Part shown: positions 1 to 10,269 of the stretch, one piece after another
How positions within the stretch are numbered: the first letter of the stretch is position 1
Layout: each line of letters opens with the position of its first letter
Assembly (NCBI RefSeq): GCF_016545825.1
Contig: NC_052622.1
Coordinates: forward strand, 14,302,120 to 14,366,119
Source: Eucalyptus grandis
Taxonomy: Eukaryota; Streptophyta; Magnoliopsida; Myrtales; Myrtaceae
Direction: 5' to 3'
DNA length: 64,000 bases
The notes under the pieces: generated by a model
Told to the model about the DNA's origin: nothing
Database searches by the model: none
The model's input: only the letters and a program-made list of their open reading frames with translations
Made by a program: the position numbers and the translations under genes

Positions 1-176
1 CTTTAACCAGAAAGAATTCAGTTCGGATGTAGGGTACCTATCCGTGAAGTTTTCAGAACTCCATCATGTATGATGGAATCATCCAAGATTTGACCTTTTC
101 GAACTCTGTCTGTAACTCACTATAGGCTCGGGAAACAAAGAGAAGATGTGTACGAACGATATATGTAGCAACAAGA
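1..176 (-). pseudogene. ycf2: Plastid ycf2 fragment
   Basis: Read on the minus strand, this encodes a recognisable internal part of Ycf2, including [20 protein letters not shown] and MIPSYMME, before frameshifts scramble the segment that normally reads RKLLDRYPTSELNSFW. Ycf2 is a very large plastid protein tied to the protein-import motor. Only a small part is present, cut by the window edge. It is a non-functional nuclear copy. Confidence 0.85.
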
Positions 177-246
177 AATTAAAATGTTTATAGCTCCTAC
201 ATAAATAAGGAGCTGCGCAGCCGCTACAAAATGGGAGTTTGATAGA

Positions 247-418
247 ATATAAAGGAAATCCTAATGAATTGGGCCTTCGATACAATCAAATAGAAAGCCC
301 CAAGGGCGCCATATTCTAGGAGCCCAAACTATGTGATTGAATAAGTCCTCCTCTATCTGTTGCGGGTCGAGGACTCCTTCTCCTTCCCCTTCTTCAAACT
401 CCGATTCGTATTTCCTTC
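247..418 (-). pseudogene. ycf2: Plastid ycf2 fragment (later part of the gene)
   Basis: The minus strand encodes Ycf2-like sequence with the acidic run [12 protein letters not shown] followed by a [20 protein letters not shown] stretch and RPNSLGFP. In an intact gene this lies well downstream of the piece at 1-176, so an internal segment has been lost or moved. No start or stop is present. Confidence 0.8.
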
Positions 419-654
419 ATTTTTCTAGTCATTTCCTATGGTCATCGGGGACCCTTTACCATTCTGTATAACAATTGATTATGTATCAAAGTCTAAATAT
501 TTCATTGTTTCATAAGAGTAAGCCCAAAATTAATCAAATATACCGAGAAAAAAGCTATGTTGCTAAGATTAATTTGGATAAATCCATTGCAAGACATCCA
601 AAAATGGCTGAAAATAGATACAAAATGATTGTGATTTGTTGTTTGTTCCGAAAA

Positions 655-802
655 GGTATTTCTGCTCGTCGTGTCCTTTATATGGAAATCAAAGGACAAG
701 GGGCCGTTCCTTGACGCGCATCGACAGAATTTGACTCCACATGAAATTGAGCAAAAAGTCGAATTGGCCTATTTCTTGCGCGTGCCGATTGAAGTATTTT
801 GA
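655..802 (+). pseudogene. ycf4: Plastid ycf4 C-terminal fragment
   Basis: The plus strand encodes ARRVLYMEIKGQGAVP, then a stop caused by an indel. After a frame change comes a match to the normal Ycf4 end, including EIEQK and the terminal YFLRVPIEVF with its stop at 800-802. Ycf4 is a thylakoid factor for photosystem I assembly. The matching N-terminal part sits 2.3 kb away on the opposite strand (3062-3349), so the gene has been split and inverted. At least two indels break the frame here. Confidence 0.85.
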
Positions 803-1364
803 AATGAACTTGAACTGAAGAAGAAATTCTTTCCCAGTGGCAGGGAAAAATTCAAGAATTCTCTATAGGACCTATTTTACCGACGGGATTTATCACCACT
901 TTAGCTACTTTAGCGGCTCGGCCGCTTACTCGAGATTCTAATTATTCCATTTCTTGATGTTAGCAATGTACAGAGAAGCAAATGAAAGGCTTTCATAAAA
1001 ATTCTCGTAGAATCGAGAATGAGGTTTTCATTCTGTACATGCCAGATCATGAATTAGTAACCGCATCCAATCTCCAAAAAAATTCCAATTGTTTCGAACT
1101 TTCTATTTTTGGAATGGAATATTTATGGAATCCCCATGAATAGGATCATATGATTCGATAAAATATTTTGAATCTATGTCGAATTGGTAGATAATCTCAA
1201 TCAAATGAATTTCGTTTTAATGGGAGTCAATTTATTAATTAATTAGGGTCAGCCTTGAAACAATTCATTGCATTGCTATTTATCAAATCTAATTTTGACC
1301 CTATACTATCTAGGTAGGTCAAATTTTTTGTTACTGAATGAACCACACTAGCCATTCAGAGTCT

Positions 1365-1492
1365 ACTTGTAACAAAAGATTCCCCTTTTATGTGGAAAGG
1401 GCCCGTATCAATAATTCTGATTTTACATATGGACAATTCCTCAATATCTTGTTCATTCGCAACAAAATATTTTCTTTGTGAAGACAAAGACT
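1365..1492 (+). pseudogene. ycf2: Plastid ycf2 fragment
   Basis: The plus strand encodes a Ycf2 piece containing [18 protein letters not shown] and RNKIFSLC. It stands directly against another Ycf2 piece on the opposite strand (1483-1590), a junction that cannot exist in an intact plastome. Confidence 0.8.
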
Positions 1493-1590
1493 CCGTTTTT
1501 TCCTCTTTTCGGATGGTAAATATTTCTCAGAACATGGAGTGTGAATCAAACCCATGTTTGAATTGAAATTGAGATACCGATACAACCACC
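1483..1590 (-). pseudogene. ycf2: Plastid ycf2 fragment
   Basis: The minus strand encodes [19 protein letters not shown] followed by [13 protein letters not shown], a well-known Ycf2 segment. It points away from the plus-strand Ycf2 piece just upstream, so an inversion breakpoint lies at about 1485-1497. Confidence 0.85.
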
Positions 1591-2139
1591 TTCTCTTATT
1601 GATTTTGTATCTTTTCCATCCTATTCTATATTCAATTCATTTTTGAATTGAATATTTTTCATTGCATAAGAATCCATCCGATTCCACTTGATTTTTTTGA
1701 ATTGTATTGAATATTGTATTCAATCAACATAAAAAAAAAGGGGGTGTATAACGTAACCTTCGTTCTCTTTCGTCGAACGAAGATTCATTTGGTCTTGATC
1801 CTTGTAGAGTGAAAAAGGGACTCTACTGGATCTGCACGAACCCCGATAATATCCATAAATGGCTTGTTTTTGGTAAAAGATGGACATTACTATATGTAAA
1901 TTCAAGTGCATGGTACACATCGGTGCTCCAATGCATTTCTCCCTCTTCCTGGATTATTATATGATGATTTTTAACTTTCCATATATAGAAATAGAAAGAT
2001 ATAGACTAGAAACGACATCTCTTATGTCAATGGACACCAAAGGGATATTAAATGAATGGAATTGTGATATGGATGGAATATAATGAAATAGAGCCACTTT
2101 GAGGTTCCCTATGAAATGAGGCATGTAACGAAGCCACTA

Positions 2140-2325
2140 CGAAGAAGTTCCGGGAGTTACGAAGGAAACTTCGAGCTCATATTGGTTATGAGTTGAGAAC
2201 GGGAATTGAACTTTATGAGATCGAATCTCCCGTTCATAGGTCCGAGATCCACGTCTATGAATTGAAAGGTCCGAATGATCAACTCTGCAATCAGTTGTTA
2301 GAATCAATAGGTCTTACATTATATT
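2140..2325 (+). pseudogene. ycf2: Plastid ycf2 fragment
   Basis: The plus strand encodes [20 protein letters not shown] and then [20 protein letters not shown] followed by ESIGL, which I recognise as Ycf2. The frame is open over this stretch but has no start or end of its own. It lies next to a trnE remnant that in a plastome is far from ycf2. Confidence 0.75.
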
Positions 2326-2394
2326 GACAATTTCAAAAAACTGTTCATACTATACCATGAGCATAATATAGTATGATGGCGGTCGGGCAAGTAT

Positions 2395-2460
2395 GCCCCC
2401 ATCGTCTAGTGGTTCAGACATCTCTTTCAAGGAGGCAGCGGGATTCACTTCCCGGGGGTA
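2395..2460 (+). pseudogene. trnE-UUC: Degenerate plastid trnE-UUC
   Basis: The sequence follows plastid tRNA-Glu from GCCCCCATCGTCTAGTGGTT through the TTC anticodon region to a GGGGGTA end, but is 66 bases long instead of about 73. Single-base losses fall in the D-arm, anticodon arm and T-arm. The bases after it (2461-2530) match the trnE-trnY spacer, but trnY is cut off after a few bases. A plastid trnE is also needed for tetrapyrrole synthesis; this copy cannot fold normally. Confidence 0.8.
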
Positions 2461-3061
2461 GGGTACTACGAAAAGGAAGTTGATCGTGGATTATCAATAA
2501 GCCTTGAATTGATTCTTCCCGGGTCGATGCCCAAAGAAGAGTTTGACCCAATGCTTTATTTCTGTCGTAGTTGATCCTGATTCGACATTAAAAGTATATT
2601 GATTTTTCCCCAATAACCGAATACTTTTGTCTCAGAATACTGCATATTTGATTCCATCCATAAATCGATTTTCTTCCCTATGAGTTCGAGTCTCAATAAG
2701 AATTGGAGTTCTTGAAAAACCACATTTGGTTTTTCAATTTTTCAATATCAATATAAAAAAGAGAGGGAAATTTTTTAGATATTTCGTTTTTGAGATACTA
2801 TACATACAACCGAAGGGATTGATCCAATCCAAAACGAAGGATTTTTTTCTTTTCGGGCAGGGGTTAAATTAAGAAAACGGATTCAAGATGCAAGTCCAAT
2901 AAAAAAAGAAGTTTCGAATCCCCACTCGAATTATTAAATCTTGGATGGAAATTTCTTTTACCCATTTCTCTCGGTAATCTATTATTAACAACTTCTTTCC
3001 AACTCCTTTCATTGTAAAGGAAAGAAAAAGGACTAGGATATTCTCGATTTACGACTTCTCT

Positions 3062-3349
3062 CAAATATCAAACAAGAGAAAGAAACAAACATAAAATTAT
3101 TGTGCACCACAAATAGGAACTAATAAAGAGACCTGCGATACCGTAGAAAGACATCACGATCCCTTGTGGAAAAAAAAGAATTTGTTGAGACGGAACTAAA
3201 GATATCAAATTCTTACCGAGATAACTGGAAGATCCAACTAATATGAATCCTAGTGAACCTAAAAAAAGGATAAAGGCCCAGCAGAAATTACTTATTTTTC
3301 GAGACCCCACTATAAGTTCTATCCATATATGTTCTTATCGACAACTCAT
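3062..3349 (-). pseudogene. ycf4: Plastid ycf4 N-terminal fragment
   Basis: From the ATG at 3349 the minus strand begins like Ycf4 but meets a stop after four codons. The frame then continues with [38 protein letters not shown] and the second membrane segment [17 protein letters not shown], after which similarity stops. The two hydrophobic segments expected of this thylakoid protein are visible. The C-terminal half is at 655-802 in the other orientation. Confidence 0.85.
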
Positions 3350-3515
3350 ACTAGATCTTCTTCGTGATCCCTCTTGTTCCTGTCTAGTCCCCTTCGTTTC
3401 GAAAGTTGTTTCTATTTCTACATCTGTTTCTTCCTCGCCTTCCCCCCTTTCTTCCGTTTCTGAGGTTTCTTTGAATTTTTTAGTAACAATGGGTGACGGT
3501 ATTCTGCCTAAATAG
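3350..3515 (-). pseudogene. ycf1: Plastid ycf1 fragment
   Basis: The minus strand encodes [20 protein letters not shown], then an acidic [11 protein letters not shown] and [10 protein letters not shown], typical of the low-complexity part of plastid Ycf1 (Tic214). It is fused directly upstream of the ycf4 start, which is not a plastome arrangement. The low-complexity composition makes this call weaker than the ycf2 ones. Confidence 0.7.
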
Positions 3516-3547
3516 TAAACACAGGTAATGCAATTTAGGAGAAATCA

Positions 3548-3600
3548 ATGAAAGGACATCAATTCAAATCCTGGATTTTCGAATTGAGAGAGATATTGAG
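3548..3600 (+). pseudogene. ycf2: Plastid ycf2 5' end, cut by gap
   Basis: The ATG at 3548 opens MKGHQFKSWIFELREIL, the start of plastid Ycf2, and runs into the N gap. It is the only ycf2 piece here that carries the true start codon. Confidence 0.8.
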
Positions 3601-3700
3601 NNNNNNNNNNNNNNNNNNNNNNNNNNNNNNNNNNNNNNNNNNNNNNNNNNNNNNNNNNNNNNNNNNNNNNNNNNNNNNNNNNNNNNNNNNNNNNNNNNNN
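3601..3700. other. Assembly gap (100 N)
   Basis: Exactly 100 N characters, the usual placeholder for a gap of unknown size. It separates plastid-like DNA from a copia element whose RNase H end and 3' LTR are missing. Confidence 0.99.
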
Positions 3701-4740
3701 AACGTCGTGTTGTTGGACAACCAGCCCAATCCGCATCGAGAAACCATAGAGATGTGCGAACTTTGAGAATGGATGTAGATTCCAAGATGTATAGTACCTT
3801 TGACATATCGAAGTACTCTTTTAAATTGATGAAAATCTCCTACAATAGGCTGTTGCATTTTTTGACAGAGAAGATTAGTAGCAAATGCTAGGTCTGGTCG
3901 AGTGATGGTTAAGTATTGAAGAGCGCCAACTAAGCTTCGTATTCCATAGGATCGCGTAAGTAGATTTGCGGTGTCAGCCATGGAGATTGATCGAAGGCGA
4001 GAGGTGTTGAGACCGGTTTACAATCGGCCATATAAGCTCGTTTCGACAAGTCGGTAGCATATTTAGTTTGACACGAAAAGATTCATGAAGTTCGTTTGGC
4101 CTCAATGCCCAAAAAATAGTGAATATACCCAAGGTCCTTCATATGAAACTGAAGACTAAGTTTCTGAATAAGGGCAGTTAAGAGATGTGGTGAACTCCCA
4201 GTCAAGATGATATCATCAACATATAGGAGCAATAGAACTGTATGTGAGTTTGTATGCAAAACAAATAACGATGGATCGGCTGTGCTGCAGAAGAAACCAT
4301 TTTCGATTAAAAATTTGCTGAATTTATCAAACCAAGCTCTTGGTGCTTGTCGAAGGCCATATAGAGACTTGTGAAGCAAACACATGGCTTGGCTGATAAG
4401 GATTGATAAAGCCAGTGGCATTCCATGTACACGTCTCGTTCAAATCTCCATGAAGAAAAAGCATTCTTAACATCAAGCTGGTGTATTGGCCAGTGCCTTA
4501 TCATAGCAAGAGATAACACTATTCGAATTGTTGTGTGTTTCACAACTGGACTGAAATCCTTCTTCCTGGTGAAAGCCTTTGGCGACTAGACAAGCTTTGA
4601 GTCTGTCAAGACCGCCATCTTGTGTGAGTTTGGTCTTATAGACCCACCTGCAGCCTATTACATTCATTTGGTTAGTTCTAGGAATCAATGTCCATGTTTG
4701 ATTTTCAGCAAGCGCATCCATCTCTTCTTTCATAGCCCTA
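3701..4740 (-). pseudogene. Copia reverse transcriptase and partial RNase H, broken
   Basis: Reverse transcriptase motifs are clear: IGCRWVYKTK, VAKGFHQEEG, HQLDVKNAF, LYGLRQAPRAWFDKF and the catalytic YVDDIIL (about 4220 on the minus strand). They lie in different frames, so several frameshifts are present. The RNase H start, with a remnant of the DADWAGCP motif, runs into the gap at 3700. Confidence 0.85.
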
Positions 4741-4940
4741 TACCAGGCTTGATTAGCTAAAGGCGACTTGACCGGACTTTGGTTCCATAGGAACTGGATA
4801 ATCAGCTAAATAAGCATACTTTGGATTTGGTTTTCAATTCCGGACTTTAGTCGAGTCCATATGATGATTATTACTTGTACCTTGAGAGGAAGACAGAATG
4901 GAATTGGAATTGGAGTGCCTTTCATTAGAACTACCTTCAG

Positions 4941-6425
4941 CTAGTAGATCATTGTGTGAAGATAAAGAAGCGGTAGTATGTTGTCCTTGAGAAATAGAAT
5001 AATCTTGAGACACAAAGCACATCTATAGATTGTTCTTGTCATTGTCTCATCTTGCATATTCCTCGAGGAAATGATCGAGATTGTTGTGCTGTGACATGGA
5101 TGATAAGTATAGCAATCATGGAAATCGGGGATGGATCTGGTTTGTGGCTGATTAATGAGTGGATCCAATAAGTTTGGTGACTCGGTGCTTGATGACTCGA
5201 GAAAATGTATTCCTTCACTCCATTGTTTGTATAAGTTTGTATAATGTCCATATTCATTGATCAGCTTCTTTGTAAAAGGATAGGAATACTCATCAAAGAC
5301 AACATGCCTACTGATGTATACACGATTATTAGTTGGGACCAAACATCGATACCCTTTGTGCTGATTGCTATAACCCAAGAAGATACAGGGGAGAGATCGA
5401 GGATCAAGTTTATGACTTGCATATGGTCTTAAGCAAGGATAGCATGTACAGCCAAATACTCTTAAATGATCATACATTGGCTGTCTATTATGAAGTTTGT
5501 TATAAGGTGTGTCCATCTGCAACTTTGGTGTGGGAAGAATGTTGATGATGTAATTAGCTGTCACAAATGCATCCACCCAAAATTTCAGTGGAACTTTTGA
5601 GTGATAGAGCATAGCTAATCCAAGTTCAACAATGTGTCGATGCTTTCTTTCGGAGACCCCATTATGTTCTAGAGTGTGAGGACATGATATGAACTGTCTT
5701 ATTCCATGGTGACTTAGAAATTTTTGAAATCTAATGCTTACGAACTCTCCTCCTCCATCACTCTGGAAGATTTTAATCTGATGATTATACTGTCGTTCAA
5801 CTAACTTCTGAAATTGAACAAATATATCATAAAACTCAGATTTCAACTTCATGGGATATAGAGCTGAACTTTTGGCTATTTGACAGCTGCTGCAAACAAC
5901 TTGAGATGATGAAACAAATTGTATAAGCTTCTGTTTTTGTAGATGCTTAACTACTTGAGCATTTGTATGAGCCAAACGCTGATGCCATATATCTTCACCG
6001 ACTGTCTTTTGCCGCTGAGTAAAGAAGGCTTCTGTGGTCTATGGATTAGCTTGATAAAGACCTCTAATTTTCCTTCCGAGCTTCACCATTGTGTTGGTAT
6101 TGTTGTCCTTTACATAAACACCAATTTTGTCAAAAATAAAGGAACAAGGGAAGTCATCTGTGAGTTTAGATACTGAAAGGAGATTCTTCTTTATCTAGGG
6201 GACAATTAGAACATCGTTCGAGGTAATGTATTGTTCTTTGTTTTGAGCCGTGTGTTGCCAATGTGAGTTACAGGTAAACATGATCCATTGCCTATCATAA
6301 CAAAAAGTATCATGTCCTTGATATTTAGAAAGAGTATGGAGCATACCGGGATCAGCACTAATGTGAGCTGTAGCTCAGTCGGATACCACTCTTTGCCCGT
6401 TGAATCTTCAATATGCATTGCTTTG
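4941..6425 (-). pseudogene. Copia protease and integrase region, broken
   Basis: After a damaged protease, in which the active-site DSG triad is not visible, comes the pre-integrase segment WHQRLAHTNAQVVKHL and CSSCQIAKS, then the integrase core with IFQSDGGGEFVS and the downstream catalytic Glu in HNGVSERKHRHIVE. The segment that should lie between CQIAKS and LKSEFYDIFVQFQ is missing, so the first catalytic aspartate of the DDE triad is absent. The rest, through the FGCTCYP-type motif, is open from 5975 to 4941. Confidence 0.8.
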
Positions 6426-7561
6426 TCAAGGCTGCTGGAATATCTTCGCTTGATAAGAATTGTCAAACCAATACCAGCAGCGAAGAGCATCATGTCCAGA
6501 CTTTTTACATATTTGACACTCTAATCGAATGCAACTTGTTTCTTTTTCATTCTGCAAATTTTTACTCGAGTTTGCAGAAGGATAAGTCTTGACATTTTGG
6601 TACCTTTGTGAGTAAGTGGTATAGGGTCTAAACCCTTGGTTTGTTGTAGGGATAACATTTCTCTGTCTAGGGTGTTGATTTCCTTGCCCGGGACTGGAGA
6701 TATCGTTGTACCCCTTAATTCGATATCTTTCAAAACCACGACCCCTATTGTTACCGTTACGCCACGACCATAACTTCGACCACCTCTCGTATCCTCCTCT
6801 TTCGAGATACAAATCTAGAATCTTGAGAAAAGTAGTTTTCATTTGTGATATCTTTAGACCGAACCCGAAACTGTCTTTGTCCAAAATACGCCAAATTCGG
6901 GTTGAACCGACTCTGGAAAAGTTTTTGAGTCTTGATTCAAACCTTTGTAATTGAGCAATAACCTCATCATACTCTGGCTGAGGCTTCAAACAATATATGG
7001 TAGTCCGAAAGTTCTCATACTCAAGACCTAAACCTTCCAATACACCAAACATCTTGGTTATATCATCCACAGGTTTGCCTATTGCATTCAATTGATCACA
7101 CATGGATTTATATTCCCTGAGATAATTAGCAAGGGTTTGTTCATGCTTGTGACATGTTTGCAGTTTCCCCCTTAATTCGAACTCTCTAGCAATTGATTTT
7201 TGTGTAAATCTTTTCAGAAGAGTTTGCCATACTTCGGATGATGTTTCTAATCCAATTATTAGGCTCGAGAATATTTTCAAGTAACAGCTCCAGATCCATG
7301 ATGAAATCAGCCCGATCTTTCTAGTCCGAGTCAAGTGTGATCTGGATTAATAAGATCGGTTTCACAACCTTCATCCTCTGTTTGCAGCATTCGAGAGGGT
7401 GAAGTAATATCTCCATTAACAAAACCAAACGGATCTTGGCTTTTCAAAAACCTTTGGATCGAGCTTGCCACAATAGGAAGTTGTCTTTGAAGTTTGATTG
7501 TGACGAAGTTTGTGATATTCACATGTATCGGAAAAGGATATTTTGGAGTTCTAATCGCCAT
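6426..7561 (-). pseudogene. Copia gag polyprotein region, broken
   Basis: The gag-like part has the usual plant-copia UBN2-type sequence, including a VWQTLLKRFTQKS-type helix, YLREYKSMCDQLNAIGKPV and LGLEYENFRT, and a CCHC zinc knuckle CQICKKSGHDALRCW near its end. A stop falls near 7334, dividing it into two open parts. The knuckle normally binds the element's RNA in the virus-like particle. Confidence 0.8.
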
Positions 7562-7750
7562 TATTATGATTCTTTGAAGAAGATGATAACAGTAGTGCTT
7601 ATGAGCTCTAGGCCTGTATGAGTTTACCTTGATCCAGAGAGCTTCAGTGTTCGTTTACTTCTTCTGACTTGATGCACGAACTGGTTACTCGATAGATTCT
7701 GTTATGATGCACGTCGATCTTCCTGCTCTGATCTTCCTGCTCTGATACCA

Positions 7751-8050
7751 TGAGAACTTATGAAATCAAGAATACAGAAGATGAGGATGAAGAACGATAG
7801 CAGATGATCTGTGAAGAAGTTTTCGATACTGTATTTCCATTCATTTGAAGAGATAGAAAAATACAGCAGAAACTCTCTAAATCATTATGTTCTTCTTAGC
7901 CTTGAATCGATTACAATACCTCTCTATATATGGATAGAAAGCGGAAGACTAACTACTGGAAAAACAAACTAACTAACTTCAACTAACAAACTTTACAGCT
8001 GAATATAACAGAACTGTAATCTTGAGACTTGGCAATCCGTGTCTTTGACA
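7751..8050 (-). repeat. 5' LTR of minus-strand copia element
   Basis: Read on the minus strand, the LTR runs from TGTCAAAGACACGG at 8050 to TTCTCA at 7751, giving the canonical TG...CA ends and 300 bp. The inner end abuts TGGTATCAGAGC (7739-7750 on the minus strand), the usual copia primer-binding site complementary to initiator tRNA-Met. The partner LTR is not in the window, so age cannot be estimated. Confidence 0.85.
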
Positions 8051-8169
8051 TTTGTATGATCTCCACCGTTGATGAAACTCGTTATCCATGAGTTATCAAT
8101 TTCTTCAGCTCTTTTACTTCTTGATTGCCTTCTGGTGATCCACATCTACCATAGTCGAGGACCTCACCT

Positions 8170-8416
8170 CCTGTGGTTGATTTCTCGATATTGCAGACTT
8201 GGCTTCTCGATCTTGATTCTCTAATAGGGAAGTGGATTCCCGTGTATGCAGACAAGCACTGGCTTCTCCACAGGACTTGTATTTGTAATGCTCTGATGGA
8301 GATGTTTGCAAAATGCGGTTGCATCGAGCAAGTGAGCCGTTTTGTTCAATGCGATGAACGAGAGGGGGGTTATTTCTTGGAGCACAATGATTTGCAGTTT
8401 AGCCAATCATGAAAAG
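8170..8416 (+). pseudogene. PPR-type gene fragment, frameshifted
   Basis: The plus strand encodes GKWIPVYADKHWL, then CICNALMEMFAKCGCIEQ in one frame and, after a frameshift near 8340, LFNAMNERGVISWSTMICSL in another. NALMEMFAKCG followed by the VISWSTMI-type repeat is diagnostic of plant PLS-class pentatricopeptide repeat proteins, which bind organelle RNA. Only about two repeats remain and the fragment ends in A-rich sequence (8425-8505). It is a relic, not a gene. Confidence 0.75.
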
Positions 8417-8424
8417 TTGAGGGG

Positions 8425-8505
8425 AGCCCCAAAAAAACAAGAAAAACAAGAAAAACAAAAAAAAAACAAAAAAACAAAAAAACAAAACAAAACAAAACAA
8501 AAACC
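8425..8505 (+). repeat. A-rich low-complexity tract
   Basis: A run of AAAAAC- and AAAACA-type words follows directly on the PPR fragment. It could be a decayed poly(A) tail of a retroposed transcript, but no target duplication is visible, so simple-repeat expansion is equally possible. Confidence 0.6.
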
Positions 8506-8734
8506 TAGAAGACCCGACCCGGTTTTTGTTTCGGGTCTTATGTGTTTCGGTTTGGGGCCATGTCAGGTAACATCAAAACCTGTCCCGACCCAACCTGACC
8601 CATTTACGCCCGTAGCTGTAGCTCCATTATATAGCTTCACTGCAAGGCAAAAGATACAGTTTAATAAGACTCAAGTGGTTAATCAAAGCTTAAACTAATC
8701 GAAAAATTAAAAGAAATTAATGGAAGACAGAGGA

Positions 8735-10200
<1,466 letters not shown>

Positions 10201-10269
10201 AGAGACGAGAGCGGTGGAAGAGACGAAAGAAAAGAACGACTCAACTTGGGCCTAGGTAGGTTTTGGGCT

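Larger units (their letters stand above)
1..3600. other. Mosaic plastid-derived DNA (NUPT-like)
   Basis: This stretch is made of short plastome pieces that are not adjacent in a normal plant plastome and that change orientation: ycf2, ycf4, ycf1 and the trnE-trnY region. Many pieces carry small deletions and frameshifts, so none can be functional. That pattern fits plastid DNA transferred to the nucleus, then rearranged and mutated. Several parts (about 810-1360, 1600-2130 and 2540-3060) look plastid-like in composition but I could not assign them to a gene. The block ends at a 100-N gap, so its physical link to the rest of the window is not proven by sequence. A scaffolding error is the main alternative. 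Confidence 0.85.
3701..8050 (-). mobile_element. Ty1/copia retrotransposon, 3' end missing
   Basis: Minus-strand copia element in the order LTR (7751-8050), primer-binding site, gag, protease, integrase, reverse transcriptase, then partial RNase H running into the gap. The gene order integrase before reverse transcriptase defines copia. The coding region has frameshifts and stops and a deletion in integrase, so it is not autonomous. The 3' LTR must lie in or beyond the gap, or be deleted. The region just outside the LTR (8051 onward) is a PPR relic, so the element may have inserted in or beside that dead gene. Confidence 0.9.

Noticed and set aside
475..714. A 79-codon open frame as a gene
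   Set aside because: Only its end matches Ycf4; the front is unrelated plastid-like sequence and the frame stops at an indel.
2395..2460. A working tRNA-Glu gene
   Set aside because: Seven bases are missing across three arms, so the cloverleaf cannot form properly.
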